Below, in pieces: positions 21,251-32,918 of a stretch of DNA of 64,000 nucleotides (position 1 is its first letter; each line of letters opens with the position of its first letter). A program made the position numbers and the translations under genes. Under the pieces are notes generated by a model that saw only the letters and a program-made list of their open reading frames with translations, was not told the origin of the DNA and ran no database searches. The stretch covers positions 1-64,000 of the forward strand of contig MU270048.1 in assembly GCA_021432635.1 (NCBI GenBank). The letters run 5' to 3'. This stretch comes from Thozetella sp. PMI_491. Its lineage: Eukaryota > Ascomycota > Sordariomycetes > Chaetosphaeriales > Chaetosphaeriaceae.

Positions 21251-24200
21251 ATGACGGCTCAACTTTTGGCTTCCGAGCTGAACAACCTCATCCAGGAGAG
21301 CAAGAGAAAACATAATGATCTTCGACAGGTACCCCGGCCCTCCCTGGCGCGCCTAGTTGGTCGAGCAAGCTAACCTGCTACAAGGCTGCCGAGAAGTCTC
21401 TCGAGGAGCTCAAGAGCCTGAAAGCCTCATCCGAGGCCCAAGTTGGCGCTGGTCTGTCCGCCCCGTGTCCTTGAGCCAAGGGGTTACTGTCGTCGTGGAA
21501 TGCTAAGCTCATAAGGGGCACAGAACTCGCTCAGCGCATCAACTTCTCCAACCCCTTCATCATCGCCTGCGGGACTAAGAATGCAAAGTTCACCGGCATT
21601 GCCATCGTGTGCCTGCAACGGCTGATCGTGTCTCGGGCCTTGCCGAGATCGAAGCTGAATCAGGTGCTGGAGGCATTGCAGCAGGCCACCTCGGCTGGCC
21701 TCGACGTTCAGCTAAAAATCCTCCAGGCGCTTCCCTCCCTGCTATCCAACTATGCAGCCGATCTCAAGGGGGAGCTGTTGGTGACGGCGCTGAATATCTG
21801 CTTCATCCTGCAGTCCAGCAAGAATGCCATCGTCAACAACACCTCTGCAGCGACGCTGCAGCAGCTCGTCGTGTCCGTCTTCGACAAGGTGGTTGCCGAG
21901 GATAGTGAGCAGCTTCCTAAGAATGCTCCTGGTGTGTGAACTAGCCACTAACAGACCCAGCAGAATCGACCGCCAGCAGCCCTACAGTTGGAGAGGTGCC
22001 CGTACCAAATGCGACGGTTGCCCTCAAGGCGGCCGCCATGGATGCCTATCGCGTGCGTCACTTCTTACACTCTCACACCCTCTCCCTGCTTACCATCTCA
22101 GGTGTTCAATGACATCTGTCTCTTGACAGAGAACCAGCGGCCCGAATACCTCAGGTTCTCCGGCCTGCCTCAGACGTTTGGCCTCGAGCTGATCGAATCT
22201 GTCTTGACTAACCATTCGAGCATCTTCTCCTCTCACCCAGAGCAAGCGAATATCTTGCGTACGCGCGTGATGCCATTCGTCATCAGTGCTCTACGTGGCA
22301 GGCCTAATTTTGCTACTAGTGTGCGGCTCGTTCGCATCCTGTACACGCTGCTTCGTAGACATCTTTCGCTGCTCTCGGCCGAGGCGGGAGACGCCCTCGA
22401 CATCTTGACTCAGCTGCTGGACCAGGATACAGCACTATGGAAGCGTTCTCTATGCATGGAAGTGTTTAGAGGTATCTTTTCAGAACCCGGCCTCCTCCGG
22501 CACATGTTCATGCTTTATGATGCCAAGGAAGGCGAGAAGAATATCCTCAAGACCCTCACCGCAACTTTCGTCAGGGTCAGCACGGAGAAACCAGCTGTCA
22601 TCGGACTGGGCCACCAGTCCACAATCCCGGTAGCCAACCCATACGGCAGCGGGGGCACCAGCGACCAAGTGGTACTGGAAGCCAGTGGCGTCACGGGCAT
22701 CATATCGGGTGCCGGCGACGCGGGCAATACCGGCATCAGCACGCAGTGGAGCACTATGCGTGTCCCATGCATCGACCAGCTCGACAAAACAGAGCCGCCT
22801 TCCATTCCCGACTCGTACATCTACAGTTTGACTCTTGCATGCATCACTTCTTTGTCTGAGGGCCTGGCGAAGTTCATCCTGCCCTTGACTGTACCCGGCG
22901 AGAGCCGTAGGAAACGGACTGCAAGGCAAGACTCTCTTCAGGACCTAGACTCACCGGGACCGGGACAGGAAAGATCGGAGACCCCGAGCGAGAGGACGCA
23001 GCTAGAGAGATCGTCGTCTTTCAAGAAAAACCCGGTCCCCATCAACCCGCTGATGCTCGAGAACCATCCGCTGCGAGAAGAGGTCAAGATATGTGCAGAC
23101 TTCATCGACGAATGCTGGCCTGCGATTTTGGCTACCTGCTCGACCTTTCTTTTTGCTGCTCTAGACTCGGAGTACTATCATGGCCTCGTGCGAGCTTTCC
23201 AGAAGTTTGCTCATGTCGCAGGCCTTCTGCAGCTCAACACCCCTAGGGATGCCTTCCTGACTACCTTGGGCAAGGCTGCCGTGCCTCCGAATGTCTTCAC
23301 CGCGTGTCTAAACTCGGGTGCCCTCCGCCCTACCACTCCCACGTCGGCTTCCGACTCGTCCAGTATCTTTGGCAATGCTAGAGGCCTTCTAAGCGTAGAT
23401 AGTTTGGTGGGCCAGACGGCACAGCCCTCCGAGAAGCCGAGACAGTTGTCCGTCGATCCTGGCATCACGACTCTCAACACCCGGAACCTGCTCTGCTTGA
23501 GGGCCCTCCTCAACCTTGGCATCGCTCTGGGCCCCACTCTTGCCTCGTCCTGGAGAATCGTTCTAGAAACTCTCCAGCAAGCGGACTTTGTCTTGTTTTC
23601 CTCTGGCAAGGCTGGTGGAAGGACGCCCCTGGCTTCTAGGGGGCCTGACCAGCACGCAGAGCAAGAAGCCAATGTGCTGTTGAACAACTTCGCCACTGAG
23701 ATACGCGCAGTCGAGACGGCCGCCTCGAGACTCTTCGAGAGCACCATAGACTTTCCAAATCCCGCCTTTGTCGAAGTGGTCACGTCGGTTTGCAACCTGC
23801 TAGAGAAGCCAACCGAGACCACGGAGCCAGAGAGCCAGCCACAGTCACCCGCTTCTGGCGGGATGCTCAAGACGCCCGTGGTTACCCACAAGAGAGCTCT
23901 CAGCATCTCTTCTGCGATTGCCGTCCCTAACCAAGAAGACCAATTTGCCTTGGCTAAACTTGGGGATCTTGCCTCTATCAATATTGATCGGCTGCTCTCG
24001 TACCCGCCTGACGTGTCTGGCTGGAACCCACTCACCGCCGAGCTCATCGGCACCTTGAGCTCAGCCGCTAACAAGGCACCGGTTAGAGCCCGTGCAGCCG
24101 AGACTTTGGTCCGCTTTCTCCAAGAAGCTGCCAGGACGGTAGCGTCTCAGCCGGAGGAGGCCCGCGGCGAGATCCAAACGCGTCTGCTCGAGTCGTTCCG

Positions 24201-26821
24201 AAAAGCGCTGCTTCCCTTGCAGACGGAAGACCGAGAGGTCTCCATCGCCATCCATGCTACGGACGTAGACATTCACAAAATCATACTGGAAGGCCTGAAG
24301 AATATCCTGGAGAATTGTGGAGAGACCCTGGTTAGCGGCTGGGATATCATCTTCGAGATCATTGACACCATCTTTGTCGACAGGAAGTTCGCCGAGGACG
24401 ACGAGGCACAGTCCGACCAGCCGGTATTGCTAACTCGATCTGTCAAGCTTATCCGACCGTCCTTTGCTTCCTTGCAGCTCATCTGCTCCGACTTCCTCTC
24501 TTCGCTGCCCAACTCTTGCTTTCTCAACCTCGTTGACACCCTGTACAAGTTCTGTTCGCAGGATGACGAGCTCAACGTCGCGCTCACGGTATGTATCTTC
24601 CTTGACTTATGGTGCAGGACTAACCCGAGACAGACCGTTACCTTTTTCTGGGCCATTTCGGACTTCCTCTCCGGAAAGAGCAACTCTATGTCTATCACTA
24701 AAGCGATGGTTGGGGAGTCAGGGGACAAGGCGCTGGTAGATCTCGCGTCAGATCCCGCGCATCCGAGCTCGGGAGCCGCACTATGGATGCTTCTGCTTCT
24801 GCGGCTTTCGTCAGTCGCGACAGATCAGCGGTTAGAGTTGCGAAACAGTAAGTGCGGGGTGCTCTCTGCCATTAGCAACCTCTAATGCAAGTACAGGCGC
24901 CATACAGACTTTGATGCGGATCATCTCGGCCTACGGCGATAGCCTAAACCCCGAGGCGTGGTCCGTCTGTATCACCTCGGTCATCTTCAAGCTGCTCTCT
25001 TCCATCGAGAGCGAGCTGCGCCTCGTCATCGAGTCCGCTACCAGGAGCAAGGGCAAGGACGATTGGAAGGAGACTGCAATCGTAGTCATTCAAGGGGTCG
25101 CGGGGCTCTTCGCGTCCTATCTGAACGTGCTGACCACGCACAAAGGATTCCGATCCATGTGGGAGGAGCTTCTGGGACACCTCGCGACGATGCTGGACTT
25201 CCAGATTCTCGATATCAACGCTGCTGCCTACAGCGCTGTTCGAGACATACTCGCGAGGTGTTCGGAGCATGACAAGCCCAACTTCGGCAACGATGCCATC
25301 GATCTGGCCTGGGTTCTCTGGTCGCGGGGTGTTCCGGTCCCGAAGGATGGCAAGGAGGACAAGAATTCAGACAACCAGAAATGTCTGCTGGTCTGGGTGG
25401 AGGCACTGCTGGAGCTCTATCGCCTGATCGAGGACGAACTCAGCGTCGAGCGAGTCCGTCGCATGTTGACCCTGCTCCGAGACGCCATGCAGCATGCAAC
25501 ACCCGGGACCTACGCGAGCGACATCGAGTATGTGACGCCCCTGCAGGGACGAATCCTCGAGGTGTTCCGCATGGTGCGAACGGACATCCCGGGTGTGCCG
25601 TCTGTCATGATAATACAGGTTGCCGAGTTCGTCTCTCTGGCCTTCGACCAGGAGCGCGTCAACCAAGGTTCCGCGCAGAAGCGCACGTATGTGGCGATGT
25701 CCAAGGAGAGCATGTCGATCCTCCAGCACCTCACCATTCGAAATGCCGCTGAACCCGACATCTACGAGACCGGCGCCTTCGTGACCGCTCTGAAAGCGCT
25801 CGCCAAGCCGGTGCTCCTTAAGTACCAGTTCCCAGTCGTCACGAAACTGGTACAGCCGTGGAGGGAGGCAACCACGTGCGCGCTCGCGGTGCTGGAGGCT
25901 ACCCTGCCGCACGTTCGCTCCATTAATCTGCCGCGGGCGACTGGTCAGAACATATGGCAGGTCATCGTCACAGCTGCGAACGGCATCATCAGCGCCGACT
26001 GCGACGCGTCGGCCGCGGGCGACAACATATTGGACGACCAAGATTTTGACATCGCATCCTTCCGGAAGTTGAGAGAGTTAATCATCCCAGCCCTGGGCGC
26101 CGACGTGATCCTGGATAAGACAAGGAAGGCGTATGCCGAAGGACTCTTCCGCACCTCCATCGTCCACACCCCGGCTCCAGCGGAGGCATCCGTCATCTAT
26201 GGCAACAGCAGCGGCGACGGGGTCGGCTTGAGCGCGCTTTACAAGCAACGAAATGGTCGAACCATCGACCCGCCGCCCTCGAAGCGGAGCAAGATGAGCC
26301 TGGTCTGCCTGGATGAGCTCTTCTCCCTCGTCGCAGCGCACGATGAGGCTACCGCCGCGCCTATGATCCTCGTGCAGCCGCCAACGCCACGATTCGTTCG
26401 TCACACGCCCCTGCAACCCCCTGCTCTCGGCGAAGACTCGGCGGCCGACGCGAAGGCGGCTGAGACGGCCCACGCGCTTCACGTGCGTCTGGCTCGGACC
26501 ACGGCGCCCTACTTGATACTGCGATGCGCCCTCTCTCTCCGGGCGTACATCGCGGACCAACCGCTCCGCGGAAGAATGCCACAGCCTCTATCACAGCGTG
26601 AGGAGCTAGCAAGAATCCTACGCTGTCTCGTCGACCTGCGCTCGGAGCCAGATGCCATCCCGGATGCGCCGAATGTCGACAGCGAAACGCGCAAGCACTT
26701 GCTCCGACTGTATCCGCTCCTGGTCGGCGCTGTACAGGTGGCCGGGACGGCGGGAGATGACAAGGTTCTGAGCCTAGTGAGGGAAGCCTTGGAGGTTGTC
26801 GGCGGAGAGATGGGAGTTTAA
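21251..26821 (+). CDS. mon2: Mon2-like Golgi/endosome trafficking scaffold
   Basis: Seven exons (21251-21328, 21385-21451, 21524-21904, 21961-22052, 22102-24588, 24634-24847, 24897-26821) give 1747 aa, close to human MON2 (about 1,717) and yeast Mon2 (about 1,636). The N terminus (MTAQLLASELNNLIQES, INFSNPFIIACGTKN, IAIVCLQRLI) matches the DCB region of the Mon2/Sec7-related family. VFNDICLLTEN begins the HUS-like region, and long HEAT-like helices fill the rest. Mon2 lacks a Sec7 catalytic domain and works with Dop1 and the flippase Neo1 on trans-Golgi and endosomal membranes. Intron 3 is placed at 21905-21960 (GTGAGC, CTAAC, CCAG), because the alternative 23-nt intron would be too short. 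Intron 5 is only 45 nt and has no stop in frame, so unspliced message would still be readable. Confidence 0.92.
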
Positions 26822-27160
26822 GTGTTTTCTTTTCATGTTGCTCTACAGGAGCGAGTCACAGTCGCTGGGCTTGTGGTGCAAGCATCAGCGTGGTCCATAC
26901 CAGCACGATAGATATCGGAGAGGCTGCTTAGTACCCAGTAGCATTGGTTCTAGGTACCGGTATGCATCTGATGAGTCGTGAGAGATGATCAATGACAACA
27001 ACCATTATTGAGTGGTTAATATGCCCTTCGCGCAAAACGCCCAGCTTTTGCCTGCCTGTAGTATATGACCGGCCATTCCATACATAGGGGAGAACATGTT
27101 GGTACAGCGACCCTCCTGAGCGGCTCGGCTCCCTTCCGCACATCTCACCTAGAGCTATAA
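26822..27160. other. Convergent 3' spacer
   Basis: This is the downstream flank shared by the Mon2-like gene and the stomatin-like gene. No gene or repeat is seen. Confidence 0.5.
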
Positions 27161-28488
27161 TCACCGCTGCACATCGCTCGTGGCACGATCAAAGTCCGCG
27201 ACGATGGAGTCCTTGGGGGACCGGAGCTCGGGGGCCTCGGACTCGATGGCACCGCCCTTCTCCAGCATCTGACGGGCCACATTCTTGGCCTGCGCGTCGC
27301 CGACCTTCCCGTAGACGCTCATGGCGGTGGCGATCATGCCGCCGATGTCGCCCACGTTCCCGGGCACCACCACGGCGGTGCTCTCGCGCGCCAGCTTGGC
27401 GAACGCATCGACGTACTTCTCGGCCACGCTGAGGCTCACGGCGCCTTGCGCGGCGTCCTGGCCCTGCGCGATGCTGCGCGCCACGGCATCGATGCCCGCG
27501 GCGGTCGCCTTCGCCTTGAGCAGGATGGCCTCGGCCTCACCGCTGGCACGGTTGATGTTCTCGGCGCGCAGCGCCTCGGACGCCAGGATGACGCTCTGCT
27601 TCTTACCCTCGGCGATGTTGATGGCGCTCTGGCGCTGTCCCTCCGATTCGAGAATCTCGGCACGCTTGCTTCGCTCGGCCGTCACCTGCCGGTGCATGGC
27701 CTCGACGACCGGCTTGGGCGCGTGGATGTCCCGGATCTCGTACCGCAGGCAGGTCACGCCCCACGCCTGGGCGGCCTCGTTGATCGCCGCCGTGATGTTG
27801 ATGTTAAGCGTCGACCGCTCCTTGAGGACGTGGTCCAGCGTCAGCTGGCCGATCTCGCTGCGCATCGTGGTCTGCGCCAGCTGGGAGATGGCGTACTCGG
27901 CATCCTCGACACCATAGCTGCCCGGGCACCGTCAGCGCAATGATTCGCGAATGGCGAGGCGCAATGCCTCGCTGTAGATGGGTGGGAGCCCTACCTCGCT
28001 TTGTAAGCGTCAAAAACTCTCGTGTACAGCACGCCGTCCAGCTCGAGCGTCACGTTGTCGGCCGTGATGGCGCTCTGGCTCGGGATCTCGATGGCCACTT
28101 CTTTGAGCGACTTGACGTAGGAGATGCGGTCGAGGAAGGGGATCAGGATGGCGAGGCCGGGCTGGAGGATGCGGTTGAACTTGCCCATGCGCTCGACGAT
28201 CCAGGCCGTCTGCTGGGGCACGAAGCGGATGACGGTGTTGGCAGGCAGGGAGTGCTTCTGGAAGTAGGACGGGGGGATGCTGGATCCGCCGAAACCCATC
28301 ATGCCGCCGCCCGAGGTGCTCGCGGGGGCCTGCTGCCGGACCGACTCGTGGAGGGCTCGTCGCTGGCGGAGCGCCGTCGTTGTCCCCGCCCATGCGAGCG
28401 CTCGCGTGGTCGTGAGTGCCGATACGGGTGCGGCGACGCCCCGCCGGAGGGCTGGCGCGAGGGCCGACTGTGCGATTCGGAGCGCCAT
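27161..28488 (-). CDS. Mitochondrial stomatin-like protein (SPFH/band 7, SLP-2 type)
   Basis: Exons 28488-27995 and 27917-27161 give 416 aa. The first 50 or so residues are rich in Ala, Arg, Ser and Thr without acidic residues, a typical mitochondrial presequence. A Gly-rich linker follows, then the SPFH core: NTVIRFVPQQTAWIVERMGKF, LQPGLAILIPFLDRI, EIPSQSAITADNV. After the 77-nt intron (GTAGGG...GGCAG) come ASYGVEDAEYAISQLAQTTMR and the SLP-2-type ALRAENINRASGEAEAILLKAKATA. SLP-2 proteins form ring scaffolds in the inner mitochondrial membrane that bind cardiolipin, prohibitins and proteases. The spliced junction restores the highly conserved YKASYGVEDAEYA, so the intron is secure. Downstream neighbour is the Mon2-like gene, tail to tail. 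Confidence 0.94.
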
Positions 28489-29679
28489 GTCACATCTGCT
28501 GGGCCCCGGGGCTCGTCGTGGTCGAGGTGTGGGTTGTCCGGATTGAATGGTCGCAAAAGCCGGGAAGCCACGGCAAGCTGGAAGCTCTTGGAAGCTCGGG
28601 AAATTTCGTCAGTTGGCGGATTGGACCCGCTTTTCTTTCGCAAGTGCGGATGCCTGCGTAAAATACATTACTTCCGGACGTGTAAAGTACAGCCACTTTC
28701 AGGACGATGAGAGCTACAAAGGTCATCAAGGTGCCGGGATTGGGGTTGTATCCTAAGAACTGCTGGCTTCTTGACTGCTACGATAGGCTGCGTATAGAAA
28801 GACCCGTATGGAAAGGCCATAGGCCCGGTCACTCCACGTCATCCTCGGCATTGAATCGGACCACACAATCAGCTGCTTCGATTTGGCCATCCGCATTGGC
28901 TCATCGTTCTGCTGACTACCAAAGCTCTCGGCATTGATAAGAACATGAAATTTCGCGCGCAGTAATTGGCACCATGACTCTCAGGTATTCGTTCAGCTAG
29001 TATGCTGCTTGCTTCTGCGCTGCTTGGTCGCGGCTCTTACAGACAACCCAGATCCGGCCTCGAGAATACGGAGAAGCTGAAGAGGCCGCTTCATCGGGCG
29101 TTGCTAGTTGCTTCTGCCTTGGAGATGAATTTTCCAACGACCAAACTATCACATCGTCGCGACTATCTCCATAGCAAGTCGTCGTTAATGTCGAGCCTAC
29201 GCAAGGTCCTAAGTTCTAGGGACCACACGGCATGCTCGCTCCCTCGCGTCCGGCTAACGAGACATTGTGCAGCTGCTAGGGGACTCTCTTCCCGCTCTCT
29301 TATACAGCTATTCTTTAATTTCAGGTGTCATGATAATATTTGACATTCAAATATCGCCCGCATTCAGGAGTGGGAGCGGGCATGTAAACAAACCCCTTGC
29401 ACCGTGCAGCCTATGGGCAAAAATAGACGCTTGAGCGGGGTAACTAGGCGGCACAACAAGCTCCCCTCGCTTCGTTTCACATCACAGAATCCATCCGCGT
29501 AATCCGTAATCCAGGCTTCCCAGGGCCAGCGCATCGCATTCGAGCCGCTGGTTTCTCCATTGCAGAGCCAATGCCCCATCGACCCGGCGTATTCATCTCG
29601 GACGGGAGACGGGTGGTATCCACGCATTGGCGAACGATCAGCCCAAGGTAGCGTGAAAGCACGGACGAAGACTAAGACG
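28489..29679. other. Intergenic, upstream of stomatin and ankyrin genes
   Basis: This region lies between the divergent stomatin-like and ankyrin genes. No conserved open frame was recognised. The ankyrin frame stays open upstream to about 29560, where a sequence resembling an acceptor (ttgcag) occurs, so an undetected 5' exon is possible. Confidence 0.45.
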
Positions 29680-30648
29680 ATGGACGGTGACATGCAGCCT
29701 TGGCGGACCCGGAATCGCAGGAGCCGCCATCTGGATGCGGCATGGGACCCGTCCCTGCAGGACGAGGACACCGACGAGTACTGCTGGACCGGCCTGCAGC
29801 TCGCCTCCCGCGACGGCGACCTCGACAAGGTGAAGTCCTTGCTCGTTGAGGAGCCCGAGTCGCTCAACGCGCCACCTACGGGCTACTACGGCCAGACGGC
29901 CCTGCAGGCTGCCTGCATGCGAGGCCATGCGGACGTGGTCGAGGCCTTGATCGCCGCTGGTGCCGACGTCAACGCGCCAGGGGGCAACAACTACAATCGC
30001 AACGCCCTGCAGTTCGCCTGCAGTGCGGGGAACGTCCGCATCATCAAGATGCTCCTCGCGGCCGGCGCCGAGGTCAACGTCACGACCAAGGGCCGGCCGG
30101 TGGCCCGATACAACGGGAGGACAGCCCTGCAAGCAGCCGCCGAGGGCGGTCATCCGGAGGTCATCAAGCTGCTCCTGGAGCATGGCGCCGACGTCAATGC
30201 ACCGGCGTCGCCGACGGCTGGCCGCACGGCGCTGCAGGGGGCAGTCTACGGCGACTTCGAAGGCGTGGTCAAGCTGCTCCTGGAGAACGGGGCGGACGTC
30301 AACGGGGCAGCGCCTAAGCAAAAAGGGGCCACGGCGCTGCAGAGCGCTTGCCAGCAGGAGAATATGGACCTCGTCGACCTGCTCCTCGCGCACGGCGCGG
30401 ACGTCAACGCCCCGGGCAGCATGCTCCGCGGAGGAACGGCGCTCCACGCGGCCGCCGAGCGGGACAATGTCGACCTGGTGAGAAAGCTGCTGGCGGCCGG
30501 AGCAGACCCGAATGCCGGGGCGGGCTGGGGAAAGCAGACGGCCATGCAGAGCGCGTTCGTGCTGGGGCACATGGACATTGTCGAGATCCTCAAGGAAGCT
30601 GGCACAACAGGATCAATGAGCGGGGGCAGCATCCTATTTGACCGGTAG
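29680..30648 (+). CDS. Ankyrin-repeat protein
   Basis: A single exon encodes 322 aa from the ATG of MDGDMQPW. After an Arg-rich N terminus come about eight ankyrin repeats of 31-36 residues. These include TGLQLASRDGDLDKVKSLL, QTALQAACMRGHADVVEAL, RTALQAAAEGGHPEVIKLLL and GTALHAAAERDNVDLVRKLL, most ending in GADVNAP-like turns. The TALQAA wording with extended loops (for example GGNNYNRN) is typical of ankyrin tails of fungal NACHT/NLR proteins. No NACHT, patatin, HET or kinase domain is encoded upstream within the window. Ankyrin stacks bind other proteins; no enzyme activity is expected. The frame is open for 40 codons before this ATG, so a longer spliced form cannot be excluded. Confidence 0.88.
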   Translation: MDGDMQPWRTRNRRSRHLDAAWDPSLQDEDTDEYCWTGLQLASRDGDLDKVKSLLVEEPESLNAPPTGYYGQTALQAACMRGHADVVEALIAAGADVNAPGGNNYNRNALQFACSAGNVRIIKMLLAAGAEVNVTTKGRPVARYNGRTALQAAAEGGHPEVIKLLLEHGADVNAPASPTAGRTALQGAVYGDFEGVVKLLLENGADVNGAAPKQKGATALQSACQQENMDLVDLLLAHGADVNAPGSMLRGGTALHAAAERDNVDLVRKLLAAGADPNAGAGWGKQTAMQSAFVLGHMDIVEILKEAGTTGSMSGGSILFDR

Positions 30649-30958
30649 AACGAAATTCAACATCGTCTCAATTTGGTAGCATGCATGGCGACCAGACAAG
30701 GCACGCACCTAACACACTATGGAGGAGGCCCCTGTCTATACAATGCAGTCTAAACCTCGTCGGAACAAGACCGTAGAACAGAATAAAGTGAAATCTCTTG
30801 GTACACACAGCCAAATTCTCAACAAACTCTCAGGCTGTGACCTCCCAAGCAGTAAATCCCATGAAATCCCGATTCGTAATCATCCAGGCTGAACGGCGGC
30901 ATTCATCTTGATGCCACAAGAAGGTAAAAGTGAGTTTGATGCGTGCACTGCATCCTTC
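30649..30958. other. Short convergent spacer
   Basis: This is the 3' flank between the ankyrin gene and the secreted Gly/Ser-rich gene. Nothing else is recognised. Confidence 0.5.
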
Positions 30959-31420
30959 TTAGGCCTCTTCGTCGGCGGAGGTCTCCGTGGGAGCAGCAGC
31001 GGCAGTGCTCGTTGCAGTGGCACCACCCCCACGACGGCCACCGGTCCTCGAGGCGGACCCGGACCCGGAGCCACGGGTCCTGGTTTGGAAACCGCTAGCA
31101 CTGCCGCCGCCGTTGCCGTTGCCGCCTCCCCGCTGACCGTTTCCGGAGCCAGGGGCGCCGGTGGGCTGAGCACTGCCGGACACGCCCCCACATCCACCGT
31201 CTTGGGCGGTGGGGAAAGGAGCCTCTCCGAAACCGCCGCCAGTTCCCGAGGCACGGGGACTGGTGCCACCAGTGCCGCTCGGGCGGCTGAAGCTCCTAGT
31301 TCCGGTCGGGACGCCGGACCCGATACCCGAAGGGAGTGCCTCCTGAGGTGCACGTGCAAAGAACTGGATGCGTGCCGAAGCGACAGCAAGGAGGGTAATG
31401 GCGACAGCAGAGATCTTCAT
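30959..31420 (-). CDS. Secreted Gly/Ser/Thr-rich low-complexity protein
   Basis: An intact frame of 153 aa starts with a good signal peptide (MKISAVAITLLAVASA) and then RIQFFARAP. The mature part is almost wholly low complexity: repeated SGTGG, TGAPGSGNG, GGGNGNGGGSASG and SGSGSAS runs, ending in a Ser/Thr/Ala and acidic tail. Only the short CGG segment contains cysteine. Such composition fits an O-glycosylated wall-associated or extracellular filler protein. No family is recognised. The antisense strand is also open, but it has no start signals of the same quality and no signal peptide. Expression is unproven. Confidence 0.65.
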   Translation of the reverse strand: MKISAVAITLLAVASARIQFFARAPQEALPSGIGSGVPTGTRSFSRPSGTGGTSPRASGTGGGFGEAPFPTAQDGGCGGVSGSAQPTGAPGSGNGQRGGGNGNGGGSASGFQTRTRGSGSGSASRTGGRRGGGATATSTAAAAPTETSADEEA

Positions 31421-32918
31421 GTTGGTTGTGTAAAGGATGGTATTGCGATGTAGAACACGGCTTGTTGAGGAGACAACTTGTGTCTGGGAATACTCAGGAA
31501 TGGAAGCGAGCTGTTAAGACGGAGGACCTTGGCCTGATGAAGAGAACGAGTGCCTGGCTCGGAAGTCTGGAATTGAAAGACTGGAAAGCACGCAATACAC
31601 AAAGAGAGGAGAGGCGGTTGGATGGCGATGATGCGCTGGAGATAGAAGTTCGTATCTCTCGAGGACCAACAGAGGCTTTTTATCTACATCGCCAGCACCG
31701 CATCGACTGCCGGTAGCAGCGATACTTCGAATCCCAAAGCTTCTTACACACAGCCCATCATGCGATATGCCGATCCCATTAACGAAAGCTGTATAGGTGA
31801 GTCGCGGTCCACGTCGACTTCATCAAGGTGAATCTCTTGAATTCCCCACCTGCAATCCTATCGTTCTTAGCCAATCGCCCCCAGCCCCGGGAGGTGTGGG
31901 GGCCGGCAGGCAACTCAGATAACCTTATGGCAGGGTGACTAGGGGTCCGAACATGGACCACCCCTACCCAAGAGAGTCTTTAGTCGCTCTCTCACCCAAT
32001 TTACCTCTGGCCCTGATGCCGACGGATCATGACGGGACCCGCACGCCAGGTTTGGGACATAAACATAAATGCGCCCATTGTGGAGCCAGGCAATCTGGGA
32101 TAAACAATCCGTAAACTCAGGTCTCCACTCGATCAGAGGACCGAAAGCGTGACTTGATGCGCTAGCTGGAGGGGCGGCTATGTTAGGCATCCTAGCATAC
32201 GCATAAATGGATAGGGGTAGCAATTCCCGCCATGCCTTTCGTCGGTTCGCCACAGAAGGTATGATTCTCGAGACTAAGCTAGTTCTTGAGCTGTGCTGGA
32301 GCCATCATTATCTCTATCAGCCAGTAGCTTCTCTCACCGAGAGAGAGAGTGATAGAGCGAAGAAAACACCTTTGCAAGTTCGCCGCTGCCTCGGCGTCGT
32401 GCCAGCAACATGTTCAAGGCGTGTGTGAGAGTCTGAGCGACAAAAATGATGGAGGCATTGCTACCAGAAAAGATGGGGCGCGGGGGTGTTTATACCAAGG
32501 ACAGCTGATATACATCGTTGGTATATTATGAATCTTCTCCCTAGGCTATCTCAAAACGAGACAAACTAGTGTTGACTGAGATACTTGAAAATACTTCTGT
32601 CGAGAAAGATTTGGGCTTATGCAATGACAAACATGCTGCTAGCGATTGGGAGCCATGCGAGCTACATAAAACACACGCCGAATTATTCAGCCGCTCAGTC
32701 TTCAAACCTTTGTCAACGCTTTTTCTTCTTCTATATTTTTTTCTTTTTTCTCACGTTCATAGGGTAACCGTCTATAATCCGTCACTGCGAGGTCCCCGAC
32801 GGTCTCAAGCACTGACCGGCAACCATCGGATGTGGCTGGTACCTGGGCCGACAATATTGGTCCCTCATGCCTATGTATGAAAAGTAACTAGCTGCATAGT
32901 TACAGCACAAAGTCCAAT

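Noticed and set aside
21932-21954. 23-nt intron between Mon2 exons 3 and 4
   Set aside because: Too short for a spliceosomal intron. A 56-nt intron with donor GTGAGC, branch CTAAC and acceptor CCAG in the same place keeps the frame.
29638-30570. 310-codon minus-strand frame opposite the ankyrin gene
   Set aside because: Shadow caused by the repeated ankyrin codons; Arg/His/Leu-rich and featureless.
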